48,178 nt of DNA from Bacteroidota bacterium (GTDB taxonomy: Bacteria; Bacteroidota; Bacteroidia; Bacteroidales; Prolixibacteraceae), in assembly GCA_024278975.1 (NCBI GenBank), contig JAJRSD010000009.1, forward strand, positions 1 through 48,178. Direction: 5' to 3'. Below the pieces are notes generated by a model that had not been told where the DNA came from, made no database searches, and saw nothing but the letters and a program-made list of their open reading frames with translations. The translations under genes and the position numbers were made by a program. Shown one piece after another: positions 25,257-34,086 of the stretch. Every line of letters begins with the position of its first letter. Position 1 is the stretch's first letter.

Positions 25257-27974
25257 TTAAAACTGCTGACCAATAACAAAGTGGAATTGACTTCCGTTTG
25301 CTCCCGGATTACCGGGCACTTCATCGAATCCATATCCCCAGTCAATTCCCATCAAACCAAACATGGGTAAGAAAATACGAACACCCAGCCCGGCCGAACG
25401 ATGCAACTTAAACGGCACATAATTATGGAAACTTAAACCTGCATTTCCAGCTTCTAAAAAGGCGAGTGCATAAATAGTTGCACTTGGTTTTAAAGTAATC
25501 GGGAAACGCATTTCCATTGTAAACTTCGAGTACATATTAGAACCACTTTGCGGGCTCAAACTATAATCTTTATAACCACGTAATGCCACATAATCAGTTC
25601 CGTAAATATTATATCCCGACATTCCTGAACCACCAACAATAAATCCCTCGAAAGGCGATTTTCTATTCTCATCAAAATATCCTAAAAAGCCAAGTTCGAA
25701 TGCGGTACGTAAAACCAAAGTGTGCTCAGCACTCTTTGTTATGGGAGTAAATAACGCACCTTTAAATAACCATTTATGATATTCAATCCATTTGTACCTA
25801 TCTTCAGCAGTTATGTCGGGAGCACTGTAATCGGTATCGGTAAACCACGAATAAGGTGGCGTTACTTTAAGTGACACCGAAATGTTTGAACCTCTTCGCG
25901 AATACAACGGATTATCGACCGAACTACGACCAACTACCGTTTTAAAATTAAGGTTATTAAATGTACCATTTACCTGCCCGTTTTCGTCGGCCAGAAAATA
26001 GAAATAACTACCCATATTTCTCAGGTTATAATGCTCCAACGATGCTTCGTGGTATATTGTAAAATAGTCATCGGGATACGAAAGTCTGTATCCGTATCCT
26101 AACGCCAGCGCAGTAGTTTCCCAAATTTGGTCGGTGGCATCATTTGTCGTTTCCGAATCGTAATTATACTGGTACTGTGGGTAACCGCCATAGCTGCTTC
26201 CGTAACCATAAGAATCATATCCGTAACCACTACTGTAAGGAGAGTAACCACTGTAACCACTGCCACTGCCATAACCATAAGGAGAGCTTCCATAACCACC
26301 ATATCCTGATGAATTGTATGACTGATAATATTTATTGGCGCTATAATTTATACGCGAATGCGATAACGAAACCGAAAATGAATTAGGTTTTTTACCACCT
26401 AACCAAGGTTCAATAAACGACAAACTAACTGTTCTATAGTAACGTCCACTTGTTTGATAACGAAGAGCCAAAGTTTGTCCATCGCCAGTTGGCAAAGGTC
26501 GCCATGCCTCTTTATTAAAAATATTACGAACAGAGAAATTTGCAAATTTTAAACCCACCGAACCAACAAACATACCTGCTCCCCATCCTCCGGAAAGCTC
26601 AATCTGGTCGTTTGCCTTTTCTACCAATTGGTATTCAATATCAACGGTTCCATCTTCAGGGTTTGGCTGAACGTCAGGATTAATTGCTTCAGGATCGAAA
26701 TGCCCAAGTTGCGCCAATTCTCTGTACGAACGCATTAATAATGTTTTACTGAAAAGGTCTCCGGGAAATGTTTTTATCTCGCGCCGGGCAACGTGTTCGT
26801 GTGTTTTTGTATTTCCCACAATCCGAACTTCGTTAATGGTTGCCTGCTTACCTTCGTAAATCCGCATTTCGTAATCAATTGAATCTACACTGATATTAAC
26901 TTCAACCGGATCGAGATTAAAAAACAGATATCCTTTATCGAGGTACAAATTATTCAGACCTTCGTCGTTATCAAAAAGTCGTTTATCTAAAATTTTCTGG
27001 TTAAATACATCGCCTTTTTTTATACCCAAATAACTATTTAAATAATCAGATGGATAAATTGTGTTACCAACCCAACGTATATTGCCAAAATAGTATTTAT
27101 TTCCCTCATCAAGTTCAATGTCGATATTTACTCTTGTTTTCTTTTTCGAACCAACCTCGACCTGATAAATAGAATCACTGGCAATTATTGCATCACGATA
27201 ACCCACTTCGTTGTATTTATCAATCAGCGCAATTTTATCATTTTTATACTCTTCCTGGAGGAATTTTTTTGTTTTGAAAATATTACGAAGCCCCTTTGCA
27301 TTGGTTTTTTTCATTGCACGTTCAAGCGTTATTTGTTTAATCTCCTCATTCCCCGAAATATAAATCTTGTTTACTTTTACTTTCTCTTTCTTGTCAATAT
27401 AAATATCGAGAATAATACTATTGTTTTGGGTACTATCATCGCGCTGAACAATGTTTACCGTTGTATTTAAAAATCCTTTTTCGTGAAAAATACCTTTAAT
27501 TACCCTCTCCGCATTGTTTACCTGATGATCAGTAATCTGACTTCCTTTTAACAACAGAACTTTTTCAGTAATATCATCTTTTTCCGATTTCGATACGCCC
27601 ATAAAATTTACATCTGCCAGTCGGGGTCGTTCCTGCAAATAAATATCTAACCATATTTTATTATCAACAACTTTGGTTGCAGCAATTTTTACGTCAGAAA
27701 ATAATCCCTGATTCCACAATTTTTTAATTGCGGTTGTAACAACTTCACCGGGCACATCAATTTCGTCTCCAACTTTTAACCCCGAGAGTTGTATTAATAC
27801 CGACTTGTCGAGATACTTAATACCAGAAACCTGAACATCGGCAATTTCATATTTTTTAGAACTCGAATAATATATTGAAAAATTGGTACTATCTGTTTCC
27901 TGAGAAAAAGCTCCCGGTACAATAGCAACAATTATAAATAATAAAATTGTTATATATTTTAGCATTCTATACAT
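25257..27974 (-). CDS. bamA: BamA outer-membrane assembly factor with Gly/Tyr/Ser-rich insertion
   Basis: The 905-residue Omp85 protein inserts beta-barrels into the outer membrane. It has a signal peptide (ending about GAFSQ, 25), five POTRA repeats (about 41-453, e.g. NEVRIVGNTKTHEHVARREI in the last) and a C-terminal 16-strand barrel (456-905) with the conserved lid-loop RGY in ALRGYKDYSL and the terminal FVIGQQF with aromatic end. Residues about 549-605 form a long low-complexity loop made almost only of Gly, Tyr and Ser with some Pro, inside the first half of the barrel; this is not part of the core family. The ATG at 27974 is three bases after the uppS stop; a second ATG at 27965 is also possible. 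It is in the usual uppS-bamA-ompH order. Confidence 0.95.
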   Translation of the reverse strand: MYRMLKYITILLFIIVAIVPGAFSQETDSTNFSIYYSSSKKYEIADVQVSGIKYLDKSVLIQLSGLKVGDEIDVPGEVVTTAIKKLWNQGLFSDVKIAATKVVDNKIWLDIYLQERPRLADVNFMGVSKSEKDDITEKVLLLKGSQITDHQVNNAERVIKGIFHEKGFLNTTVNIVQRDDSTQNNSIILDIYIDKKEKVKVNKIYISGNEEIKQITLERAMKKTNAKGLRNIFKTKKFLQEEYKNDKIALIDKYNEVGYRDAIIASDSIYQVEVGSKKKTRVNIDIELDEGNKYYFGNIRWVGNTIYPSDYLNSYLGIKKGDVFNQKILDKRLFDNDEGLNNLYLDKGYLFFNLDPVEVNISVDSIDYEMRIYEGKQATINEVRIVGNTKTHEHVARREIKTFPGDLFSKTLLMRSYRELAQLGHFDPEAINPDVQPNPEDGTVDIEYQLVEKANDQIELSGGWGAGMFVGSVGLKFANFSVRNIFNKEAWRPLPTGDGQTLALRYQTSGRYYRTVSLSFIEPWLGGKKPNSFSVSLSHSRINYSANKYYQSYNSSGYGGYGSSPYGYGSGSGYSGYSPYSSGYGYDSYGYGSSYGGYPQYQYNYDSETTNDATDQIWETTALALGYGYRLSYPDDYFTIYHEASLEHYNLRNMGSYFYFLADENGQVNGTFNNLNFKTVVGRSSVDNPLYSRRGSNISVSLKVTPPYSWFTDTDYSAPDITAEDRYKWIEYHKWLFKGALFTPITKSAEHTLVLRTAFELGFLGYFDENRKSPFEGFIVGGSGMSGYNIYGTDYVALRGYKDYSLSPQSGSNMYSKFTMEMRFPITLKPSATIYALAFLEAGNAGLSFHNYVPFKLHRSAGLGVRIFLPMFGLMGIDWGYGFDEVPGNPGANGSQFHFVIGQQF

Positions 27975-27977
27975 TTA

Positions 27978-28724
27978 TTAGCTGATTAACTGTTCGCTGG
28001 TTTTTCCAAATCGTCTCTCCCTGTTTTGATAATCGAAAACGGCTTCAAACAAGTCGTCCTTTCTAAAATCGGGCCAAAGTTTTTCTGTAAAATATAATTC
28101 GGAATAAGCTATTTGCCAAAGCAAAAAATTACTGATACGGTACTCGCCGCTTGTCCTGATTAACAATTCAGGATCCGGAATTTCTGCTGTATTTAAATAG
28201 TTCTCAAACAGTTCATTGTTTATTATTTCTGGTTTTAATTTATTATTCATCACATCCTGAACTAATTCCTTCACTGCGTTAACTATCTCCCATTTAGAAC
28301 TATAACTAAGTGCTAATATGAGGTTTAACCCTGTATTTGAATTCAGGAAATCAATGCATCTTTCTAATTTCTCTTTTACTTTTGTGGGCATCGAATCAAT
28401 ATCGCCAATGGTTGATAACCGAACATTGTTTTTCATTAACGATTCGGTTTCTATCTCAATGGCGTGCACCAACAGTTCCATTAATGCATCTACTTCCTCT
28501 TTCGGGCGATCCCAGTTTTCGGTAGAAAATGCATAAAGAGTGAGGTATTTTATTCCTATTTCGCCTGCTCCTTCCACAACAGAACGAACCGACTCCACGC
28601 CACTCTCATGTCCAAAAACTCTGGCTTTCCCATGTTTTGCAGCCCACCTGCCGTTGCCATCCATAATAATTGCAACGTGTTCTGGAATTGTATTTTTATT
28701 TAGCCTGTTTCTGAACGATTCCAT
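27978..28724 (-). CDS. uppS: Isoprenyl transferase (undecaprenyl diphosphate synthase)
   Basis: This cis-prenyltransferase condenses isopentenyl diphosphate onto farnesyl diphosphate to make the C55 lipid carrier for peptidoglycan and surface glycans. The 248-residue protein has PEHVAIIMDGNGRWA (14-28, Asp22 binding magnesium), YLTLYAFSTENWDRP and LLIRTSGEYRISNFLLWQ, with ELYFTEKLWPDF near the end, all hallmarks of UppS. It overlaps the DUF6089 stop by one base (TAATG), and bamA follows three bases after its own stop, so the three genes form one tight operon. Confidence 0.96.
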   Translation of the reverse strand: MESFRNRLNKNTIPEHVAIIMDGNGRWAAKHGKARVFGHESGVESVRSVVEGAGEIGIKYLTLYAFSTENWDRPKEEVDALMELLVHAIEIETESLMKNNVRLSTIGDIDSMPTKVKEKLERCIDFLNSNTGLNLILALSYSSKWEIVNAVKELVQDVMNNKLKPEIINNELFENYLNTAEIPDPELLIRTSGEYRISNFLLWQIAYSELYFTEKLWPDFRKDDLFEAVFDYQNRERRFGKTSEQLIS

Positions 28725-29461
28725 TACTTCTTTTTCTTATCGTAAACCGGACATACACTTTTGCCCATATAAATCATGTATGTTATGTGTAATCCTAAAT
28801 AACCCGACCAATCGTTATTATGCACGCCGGAAGTATATGTAATTTCTTCTCCTGCCGGGTTTAAATGTGCCAGCGGATCATCAAGATCATCTAACTTGTC
28901 ACTAAATATCTTTCGCGCCTGGTACTCCACTCCTACTCCCAAACGTCTTCCTATATTATATTTAAATCCAATTCCAAAAGGTATTGTCGGAGCAATAACA
29001 GGTTCGTCTTCAATTATATCAGTCCCTTTATTATGCTCCGGATTAAACAATGCAATTAATGCTGGATCCATGTTATATTTAAAATAATCTACCCCAAGTC
29101 CTAAAGTTAAATACGATGAGAATGGAGTTCTCTTTTCGCCTAAAATATATCTTAAATAGTTTATTTCTATTTGAACCGAAAGATCCTGAACGCTTTTGTC
29201 AAACGTCCACGGCATACCTTCAATTTTACCATCCTGTGCAACAGTACCTGTTAAAAACATAGCACGTAACCCAACCCGGGCATTAAAATTATACCTAAAA
29301 TATGCCCCAAAATTTAAATTGAACGTTTGAAATTGGGGCGCATCACTCATATCTCCAAAGTATGTCGAAGTTCCTCCCCAAATCCCAATATCAGCAGTTT
29401 TTTGAGCAAACCCCGAAACAGTTATCCAAACTGTGGCAAACACCAACAAAATTTTCTTCAT
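28724..29461 (-). CDS. DUF6089-type outer-membrane beta-barrel protein
   Basis: The 245-residue protein has a signal peptide (MKKILLVFATVWITVSGFAQ) and alternating hydrophobic strands with Gly and aromatic residues (GIWGGTSTYFGDM, LGLGVDYFKYN, FGIGFKYNIGRRLGVGVEYQ, YLGLHITYMIYMG). This is the DUF6089 small-barrel family found beside bamA in Bacteroidota. The ATG at 29461 is preferred over a TTG four codons upstream. It heads the uppS-bamA unit, with a TACTTTTG -7 element about 230 bases upstream. Its function is unknown; a role in envelope biogenesis is inferred only from the conserved neighbourhood. Confidence 0.8.
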   Translation of the reverse strand: MKKILLVFATVWITVSGFAQKTADIGIWGGTSTYFGDMSDAPQFQTFNLNFGAYFRYNFNARVGLRAMFLTGTVAQDGKIEGMPWTFDKSVQDLSVQIEINYLRYILGEKRTPFSSYLTLGLGVDYFKYNMDPALIALFNPEHNKGTDIIEDEPVIAPTIPFGIGFKYNIGRRLGVGVEYQARKIFSDKLDDLDDPLAHLNPAGEEITYTSGVHNNDWSGYLGLHITYMIYMGKSVCPVYDKKKK

Positions 29462-29688
29462 TTTGGTATTCAAAATCGTTTAATTAACAATGGCTTCAAA
29501 CATGTTCAAATTTTTATAATATCCATTAAAATAGTGATGATTTTAAAAGAGTGAAATAACACCTCAATTTCCATCCAAATTTCTGGTGTTTTTAAATTAT
29601 ATTCTCCTCTAAAAAATCTTTTATAACTCACTGTGTATCAACGAACTTAACTCACTTTTCTCTTAAATACTTTCGCTTTAGAGAGGTA

Positions 29689-29696
29689 CAAAAGTA
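29689..29696 (-). promoter_or_regulatory. -7 element for the DUF6089-uppS-bamA operon
   Basis: TACTTTTG on the minus strand fits TAnnTTTG exactly, and would place the transcript start near 29682, leaving a leader of about 220 bases. The rest of the 29462-29926 gap is AT-rich. I see no gene and no stable hairpin in it. Confidence 0.5.
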
Positions 29697-29926
29697 ACAT
29701 AATTCGTAAAATAACATACCCGAATGTTATTATAAAACCCAAAAGAAGATTAAAAATTGTTAAGGTTATAATAATTGTAGTGGTTTCGGAGGATTTAAGG
29801 TAAAATTAAGAACTGTTTCGGGGGTACTTTGCAATCAGTTATTTTTGCTGAATTTCATTGCAGTTTCTTGCAAAAGAAATCAAACTGATAAAGTTTATTG
29901 CCATTGGCACACTTTGCACGTTATCT

Positions 29927-30810
29927 TTACTTATTTCTTTTGTCAATCCCCCACATTAGTTTATTCCTTAAAGTATTAAAAAATGGTTGCTCCGGCAATT
30001 GCAACGTTTTCAATTTAAAAGCCGCCTTTTTAACTTTTATAACGGTTTCCATTTCAACTGTTACCGACCTAAAGTCGAGCGATGTCAGAAACTGAGTTCC
30101 TCGACCGGCTACTTTTAATGTAATCTCCGAGTTATCGGGTACTACAATTGGTCGGTTTGTGAGATTGTGTGGTGCCAGCGGTGCAATAATAAAATTTTCG
30201 GAATTGGGTGTTAAAATCGGACCGCCAACACTTAACGAATAAGCTGTTGAACCTGTTGGAGTAGAGATAATTAAACCATCAGCCCAGTAATTATTAATAA
30301 GTTCGTCGCCAATATAAGCCGAAACTATTATCATCGACGAAGTGTCGGTTTTTAAAACTGTCATCTCGTTTAGCGCAAAATTAAAATCGGGGTTTTCGCA
30401 CCCCACAAAATCAACTTGCAACATCGAACGCTCAATAACAGAATAATTTTGGTTGAAAATATTTGTAAGTGCATCGTTTATCTGTTCTGCCGAAATATCT
30501 GCCAAAACCCTAAACGACCGCTATTTACCCCAATTACAGGAATATCAAAATTTCGGATATTTAATACTGAATGTAGAAATGTTCCATCGCCTCCAACACT
30601 AAAAATAAAATTATTCGTTTCATCAAAATCTTTGAAGGAGTGAAAAAGTGAAGTGTAATAAGGTGTTGTTTTTAAATCGTCAACTAAAAAAGTGTAAAAA
30701 GGTTCGTATAGTTGAACCTCAATTTTCTCATTATTCAGAAACTGAAAAAATTCATTTAAAACAGGAACAAAATTATCGGAAACAGAAGTTCCAAACACAG
30801 CTACCTTCAT
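29927..30810 (-). pseudogene. nadK: NAD kinase, interrupted by a single-base frameshift
   Basis: NAD kinase phosphorylates NAD to NADP. The first frame (30810 to 30478) encodes MKVAVFGTSVSDNF, FSVGGDGTFLHSV with the GGDG motif, and GVNSGRLGF, then reads into nonsense. The next frame (30505 down to 29927) continues with LADISAEQINDAL, ALNEMTVLK, DGLIISTPTGSTAYSLSVGGPI and the C-terminal body. The break is in the T-run on the minus strand (A-run 30504-30507 on the plus strand); one extra T restores GFLADISAEQ and a full-length protein of about 294 residues. All key motifs are intact on both sides. Because the enzyme is normally essential, an assembly or sequencing indel is the first explanation; slippage-dependent expression or a real lesion backed up by a second gene are others. 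Ten bases separate it from the CBS gene upstream. Confidence 0.9.
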
Positions 30811-30820
30811 TATAAAAAAA

Positions 30821-31486
30821 TTAAATATTCATATATTTCATAAACTGATCGTATCGGTCGTTATACAAATCGTCGAGCACCGAATTGTCGAGATAAACAG
30901 CTTTTATATTATAACCAAACCGTGTAAATGACTGTGTTATAGACGACAATTCCTCGGTATCTAATTTCAGAATTACATTCAAATTGCTGGTTCCAGGTTT
31001 CCGGTCTAAGAAAGAACTTAATACTTTACCTCCGTTATTCTCAACAATCTTACTTATTTGCACCAAAGAATAATCATTTACATTCATCTCTAAAACCAGT
31101 ACTCCGCCGATTTCCTGTAACGAAAACAAACTTGCAAACCGGCGGGCTAAATCGTAAAGCGTAATTGCACCAATATAAAAATGGTTGTCATCTAAAACGG
31201 GCAATACACTAATTTTTAGTTTATACATTACCATCGCGACCTCAAAAATATGTTGATCTTTGTGTGCGTGCGAAGCATCTAACTTATCAAGCTCTTGTCC
31301 GACAGGCTCTTCCAGCAAATTCAAATCGTAAATTAATTTATCAGAAACCAGCCCCAAATATTCCGAATCGTCAACAACAGGAATATGCGACACCCGATAC
31401 AAATCCATCAAATCCAGTGCAACTTGCCCGTTTTCAGAACTTTTTACTGAAGGAATAACATCGGATATGAGATTTTGTGCTAGCAA
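30821..31486 (-). CDS. CBS-domain protein
   Basis: The 221-residue cytoplasmic protein has two CBS motifs (about 1-57 with VSHIPVVDDSEYLGLVSDKLIYDL, and about 70-122 with ISVLPVLDDNHFYIGAITLYDLARRF). An ACT-like C-terminal segment (about 125-200, VLVLEMNVNDYSLVQISKIVENNGGKVLSSFL) follows. CBS pairs bind adenosine nucleotides and ACT domains small ligands, so a sensor role is likely. It is found next to nadK and divergent from pdxJ, which is a common Bacteroidota arrangement. The ligand and partner are unknown. The stop is ten bases before the nadK start, so co-transcription is expected. Confidence 0.85.
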   Translation of the reverse strand: MLAQNLISDVIPSVKSSENGQVALDLMDLYRVSHIPVVDDSEYLGLVSDKLIYDLNLLEEPVGQELDKLDASHAHKDQHIFEVAMVMYKLKISVLPVLDDNHFYIGAITLYDLARRFASLFSLQEIGGVLVLEMNVNDYSLVQISKIVENNGGKVLSSFLDRKPGTSNLNVILKLDTEELSSITQSFTRFGYNIKAVYLDNSVLDDLYNDRYDQFMKYMNI

Positions 31487-31515
31487 TTATCTACTTTTTT
31501 AAGGTTTAAAAATTG

Positions 31516-31524
31516 TATCTTGCG
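31516..31524 (+). promoter_or_regulatory. -7 element that sets the pdxJ start
   Basis: TATCTTGCG, identical to the element before the ECF sigma gene, would start transcription near 31528-31531. That is downstream of the TTG at 31520, so the GTG at 31541 is the real start, leaving a leader of about ten bases. Confidence 0.5.
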
Positions 31525-31540
31525 CACTAAAATTTCTAAA

Positions 31541-32254
31541 GTGACAAGACTAAGTGTAAATATAAATAAAATTGCAACACTGCGAAATTCACGCGGTGGC
31601 AAAGTGCCGAGTGTAAAAGAGGCGGTCATCAATTGTCAAAGATTTGGGGCACAAGGAATTACAATTCATCCACGCCCCGACGAACGACATATTACCCGCC
31701 ACGATGTTTACGAAATTAAACCATTAATAAATACTGAATTTAATATTGAAGGGTATCCCAGCGAAGACTTTCTGGAAATGGTTATCGAAGTGCAGGCCGA
31801 TCAGGTAACTTTGGTTCCCGACACAAACGACCAACTTACAAGCGACCACGGTTGGGACACATGGAAGAATCTGAGCTTTTTAAAAGAGGTAATTTCAAGG
31901 TTGCAGGAAAATGGTATCAGAACTTCAATTTTTGTTGACCCCGACATTACTGACATTGAAGGAGCGGCAGAAATTAATACAAACCGCATTGAACTTTATA
32001 CGGAATCGTTTGCAAGTTTCTACTCAATAGAACATAGCAAAGCCATAGAACCATTTGTGGAAGCAGCTAAATTTGCTGATAATTTGGGAATCGATATTAA
32101 CGCGGGGCACGATCTTAATCTCGAAAATCTAAATTATTTTTATCATCGAATCCCAAATTTAAAGGAAGTTTCTATCGGACACGCTTTAATTGCTGATGCA
32201 CTATATTTAGGACTGGAAACAACAATTCAGAAATATCTTGATTGTTTGAAATAG
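31541..32254 (+). CDS. pdxJ: Pyridoxine 5'-phosphate synthase
   Basis: PdxJ closes the pyridine ring of vitamin B6 from 3-amino-2-oxopropyl phosphate and deoxyxylulose 5-phosphate. The product starting at the GTG has the family N-terminus TRLSVNINKIATLRNSRGG, then GAQGITIHPRPDERHI, EFNIEGYPS, QVTLVPDTNDQLTSDHGWD, RTSIFVDPD and GIDINAGHDLNLENL, followed by VSIGHALIADALYLG, covering all active-site blocks of the TIM barrel. Length is 237 residues, normal for the family. An in-frame TTG at 31520 would overlap the promoter element and is rejected. It is divergent from the CBS/nadK operon. Confidence 0.96.
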   Translation: MTRLSVNINKIATLRNSRGGKVPSVKEAVINCQRFGAQGITIHPRPDERHITRHDVYEIKPLINTEFNIEGYPSEDFLEMVIEVQADQVTLVPDTNDQLTSDHGWDTWKNLSFLKEVISRLQENGIRTSIFVDPDITDIEGAAEINTNRIELYTESFASFYSIEHSKAIEPFVEAAKFADNLGIDINAGHDLNLENLNYFYHRIPNLKEVSIGHALIADALYLGLETTIQKYLDCLK

Positions 32255-32282
32255 ACAAGAAGTGAATAGTAGTAAGATTGAT

Positions 32283-32325
32283 ACTGCAAACTGAGACTGA
32301 GACTGAGGCTGAAACTGTAAACTTA
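32283..32325. repeat. Degenerate ACTGAG hexamer repeat
   Basis: ACTGCAA, three exact ACTGAG units (32290-32307), GCTGAA and ACTGTAA follow each other in the 75-base gap between pdxJ and the alpha/beta hydrolase gene. It looks like a microsatellite. Confidence 0.7.
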
Positions 32326-32329
32326 ACTC

Positions 32330-33133
32330 ATGAAACTTTTTTATAGAAAAACAGGAAATGGTTCGCCATTAATAATTGTACACGGATTGTACGGATCTTC
32401 TGACAACTGGGTAAATATTGGAAAACAACTTGCAGAAAATTACACTGTTTATATGATTGACCAACGAAACCACGGTCGGTCGCCATTTGCCAATTCGAAT
32501 ACTTACAATGATTTACGGAACGATTTAGAGGAGTTTTTCGAACAACACAAAATTGAAAAAGCCACGCTTCTCGGGCATAGTATGGGCGGGAAAGTTGCTA
32601 TGTGGTTTGCAGCCGATTTTCCTGAGAAAGTTGAGAAATTGGTTATTGCCGACATTTCACCAAAAAACTATTTGCAATTAAATGACGACAGCCAGTTTTA
32701 CCTGCACCAAAATATTTTACTTGCCATGCAGGAGATCGATTTCTCTATAATAAAATCGCGAAATGATGTTGATGATTTTATGGCTGAAAAAATAGACAAT
32801 AAACAAATACGCGGGTTTTTACTGAAAAATGTGGTGATGGATAAAGTTACCAAACGCTACAAATGGCGTTTAAATGCTGAAGTTTTGTACGATTATCTTG
32901 AAGAAATTGTTAGTGGCGTAAATAGAAACTGGCTCGACGACAGGATTCCAATTACCAGCTACCCGGTAATTTTTATTCGTGGAATGAAATCGAAATATAT
33001 TTTACCCGAAGACGAAAAATTAATAAAAGATATTTATCCCGACTCACGGATTATTGATATTCCTGATGCCGGACACTGGTTGCACGCCGAGCAACCCGAG
33101 AAGTTTATGAATGCGGTTTTGTTGTGTTGTTAG
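32330..33133 (+). CDS. Alpha/beta hydrolase (YbfF-like esterase group)
   Basis: The 267-residue cytoplasmic protein has the oxyanion loop VHGLYGSSDNW (18-28), the strand MIDQRNHGRS, the nucleophile elbow LLGHSMGGKVA, an acid residue in the region after FIRGMKSKYI, and the catalytic His in DAGHWLHAEQPEKF. Its compact lid and RNHGRS motif match the YbfF/ABHD11-like esterases, which hydrolyse short acyl esters; the natural substrate is unknown. It follows pdxJ on the same strand behind a 75-base gap with a hexamer repeat, so it may be co-transcribed. No signal peptide. Confidence 0.87.
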   Translation: MKLFYRKTGNGSPLIIVHGLYGSSDNWVNIGKQLAENYTVYMIDQRNHGRSPFANSNTYNDLRNDLEEFFEQHKIEKATLLGHSMGGKVAMWFAADFPEKVEKLVIADISPKNYLQLNDDSQFYLHQNILLAMQEIDFSIIKSRNDVDDFMAEKIDNKQIRGFLLKNVVMDKVTKRYKWRLNAEVLYDYLEEIVSGVNRNWLDDRIPITSYPVIFIRGMKSKYILPEDEKLIKDIYPDSRIIDIPDAGHWLHAEQPEKFMNAVLLCC

Positions 33134-33141
33134 AGAAATAC

Positions 33142-33175
33142 AGAAGTTGGAAGTTAGGAGACCGAAGTTGGAAGT
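33142..33175. repeat. Direct repeat GAAGTTGGAAGTT, 21-bp period
   Basis: Exact 13-base copies at 33142-33154 and 33163-33175 lie between the hydrolase and the convergent toxin gene. No function is evident. Confidence 0.65.
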
Positions 33176-33229
33176 TTTGCGAATCTGAAAGATTCAAATA
33201 TTTGACAAAAATAGTACGATAAATAAAAA

Positions 33230-33625
33230 TTATTTAGACCAATTCTCCATACTAATACCTTGCAATCTTTGAAAATGTTTTTCATTATTTGTTACCAGAA
33301 CCATTTTATTGCGAATTGCTGTTGCACCAATTAACAAATCAAAATCATCAACAATATTACCTTGCCTTTGAAGCCTTGCTTTTTCTTCGGCAAAAATATC
33401 CAACGAATTATAAATTGGAATCTTCTTAAATTTATTAATCAACTCTGCGATTACTATTTTATTTTTGGCAGGATAATTACTTTTTGCTGCTCCAAACTTT
33501 AATTCGGCTACAGTTATTTCTGAAATATAAAGATTGTCAACTCCAACTTTCTCAAATTTTTCAGCCAAATCAAATAATCCTTTAAGAAAGTAAATACAAA
33601 TATTAGTATCGATTAAAAAACTCAT
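33230..33625 (-). CDS. vapC: PIN-domain toxin (VapC-like)
   Basis: The 131-residue protein is a PIN-domain ribonuclease. Acidic active-site residues are visible in FLIDTNICIYFL (Asp6), ISEITVAELKFG (Glu42) and VDDFDLLIGATA (Asp93/Asp96 region), followed by the LVTNNEKHF segment typical of VapC. VapC toxins cut specific RNAs, often initiator tRNA or the 23S sarcin-ricin loop; the target here is unknown. The start overlaps the upstream small gene by four bases (ATGA), the usual arrangement of a toxin-antitoxin pair. The first acidic residue is six codons from the ATG, as in other VapC proteins. Confidence 0.88.
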   Translation of the reverse strand: MSFLIDTNICIYFLKGLFDLAEKFEKVGVDNLYISEITVAELKFGAAKSNYPAKNKIVIAELINKFKKIPIYNSLDIFAEEKARLQRQGNIVDDFDLLIGATAIRNKMVLVTNNEKHFQRLQGISMENWSK

Positions 33626-33864
33626 AACAATTCAATTTCCCTATTCGAATAACGTGACTTTCTAATATCTTCTATTATCTCATCAGCCGATTGCTCAGAT
33701 TCAAATGCACCAAATAACGATTCCCAGGAATCTGATTTATCAATTACTTTCTCTGACTTTAACGAGTTTGAAAGTCGGGAAATTAATTCTAAACGAACAT
33801 CTACACTCAGCCCTTTAATCATTCCCCAAAAATTATCTGCAATATTTATGTTTCCTGTTTTCAT
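33622..33864 (-). CDS. Putative antitoxin paired with the PIN toxin
   Basis: The 80-residue protein has an N-terminal helical part (NIADNFWGMIKGLSVDVRLELISRLSNSL) and an acidic C-terminal tail (ESEQSADEIIEDIRKSRYSNREIELL) likely to wrap the toxin. It shows no clear ribbon-helix-helix or AbrB match by eye, so its fold is unassigned. The LSVDVRLELISRLSNSL segment resembles DUF2281/RelB-like antitoxins. It is co-translated with vapC (four-base overlap) behind a well-formed promoter at 33884-33912, so self-repression is expected. Confidence 0.75.
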   Translation of the reverse strand: MKTGNINIADNFWGMIKGLSVDVRLELISRLSNSLKSEKVIDKSDSWESLFGAFESEQSADEIIEDIRKSRYSNREIELL

Positions 33865-33883
33865 AATAAATGCTATTAAATTT

Positions 33884-33912
33884 CAAAGGTAGTGAATTTT
33901 AATAAAACCAAA
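33884..33912 (-). promoter_or_regulatory. Promoter of the toxin-antitoxin module
   Basis: On the minus strand TACCTTTG (33891-33884) fits TAnnTTTG and is preceded, 17 bases upstream, by TTTG (33912-33909) as -33 element. Start near 33877, leader of about 13 bases. The 33865-34086 gap has nothing else recognisable. Confidence 0.55.
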
Positions 33913-34086
33913 TTTGAGATAAATATTAAAAGTTGAATGAAAGAGAAGAAAGTTGCAGTTGTATGTCTCTGCAAACAGTTTCAGCCTTTAGAAAAAACAT
34001 GTTTACAATCAGGAAAAACTTCATCTAACAAACGTACAATACGATAAGAGATATTTTGGTCAAACAATAATGTCATGAATTGTCAT

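Noticed and set aside
26099-26386. Several overlapping frames on both strands rich in Val/Thr/Met or His/Asn
   Set aside because: They are alternate-frame readings of the Gly/Tyr/Ser-rich codons of bamA and do not resemble proteins.
29904-29919. A sigma-54-like TTGGCAC...TTTGCAC word near the end of nadK
   Set aside because: The GG to GC spacing is two bases too short and there is no gene start downstream on that strand.
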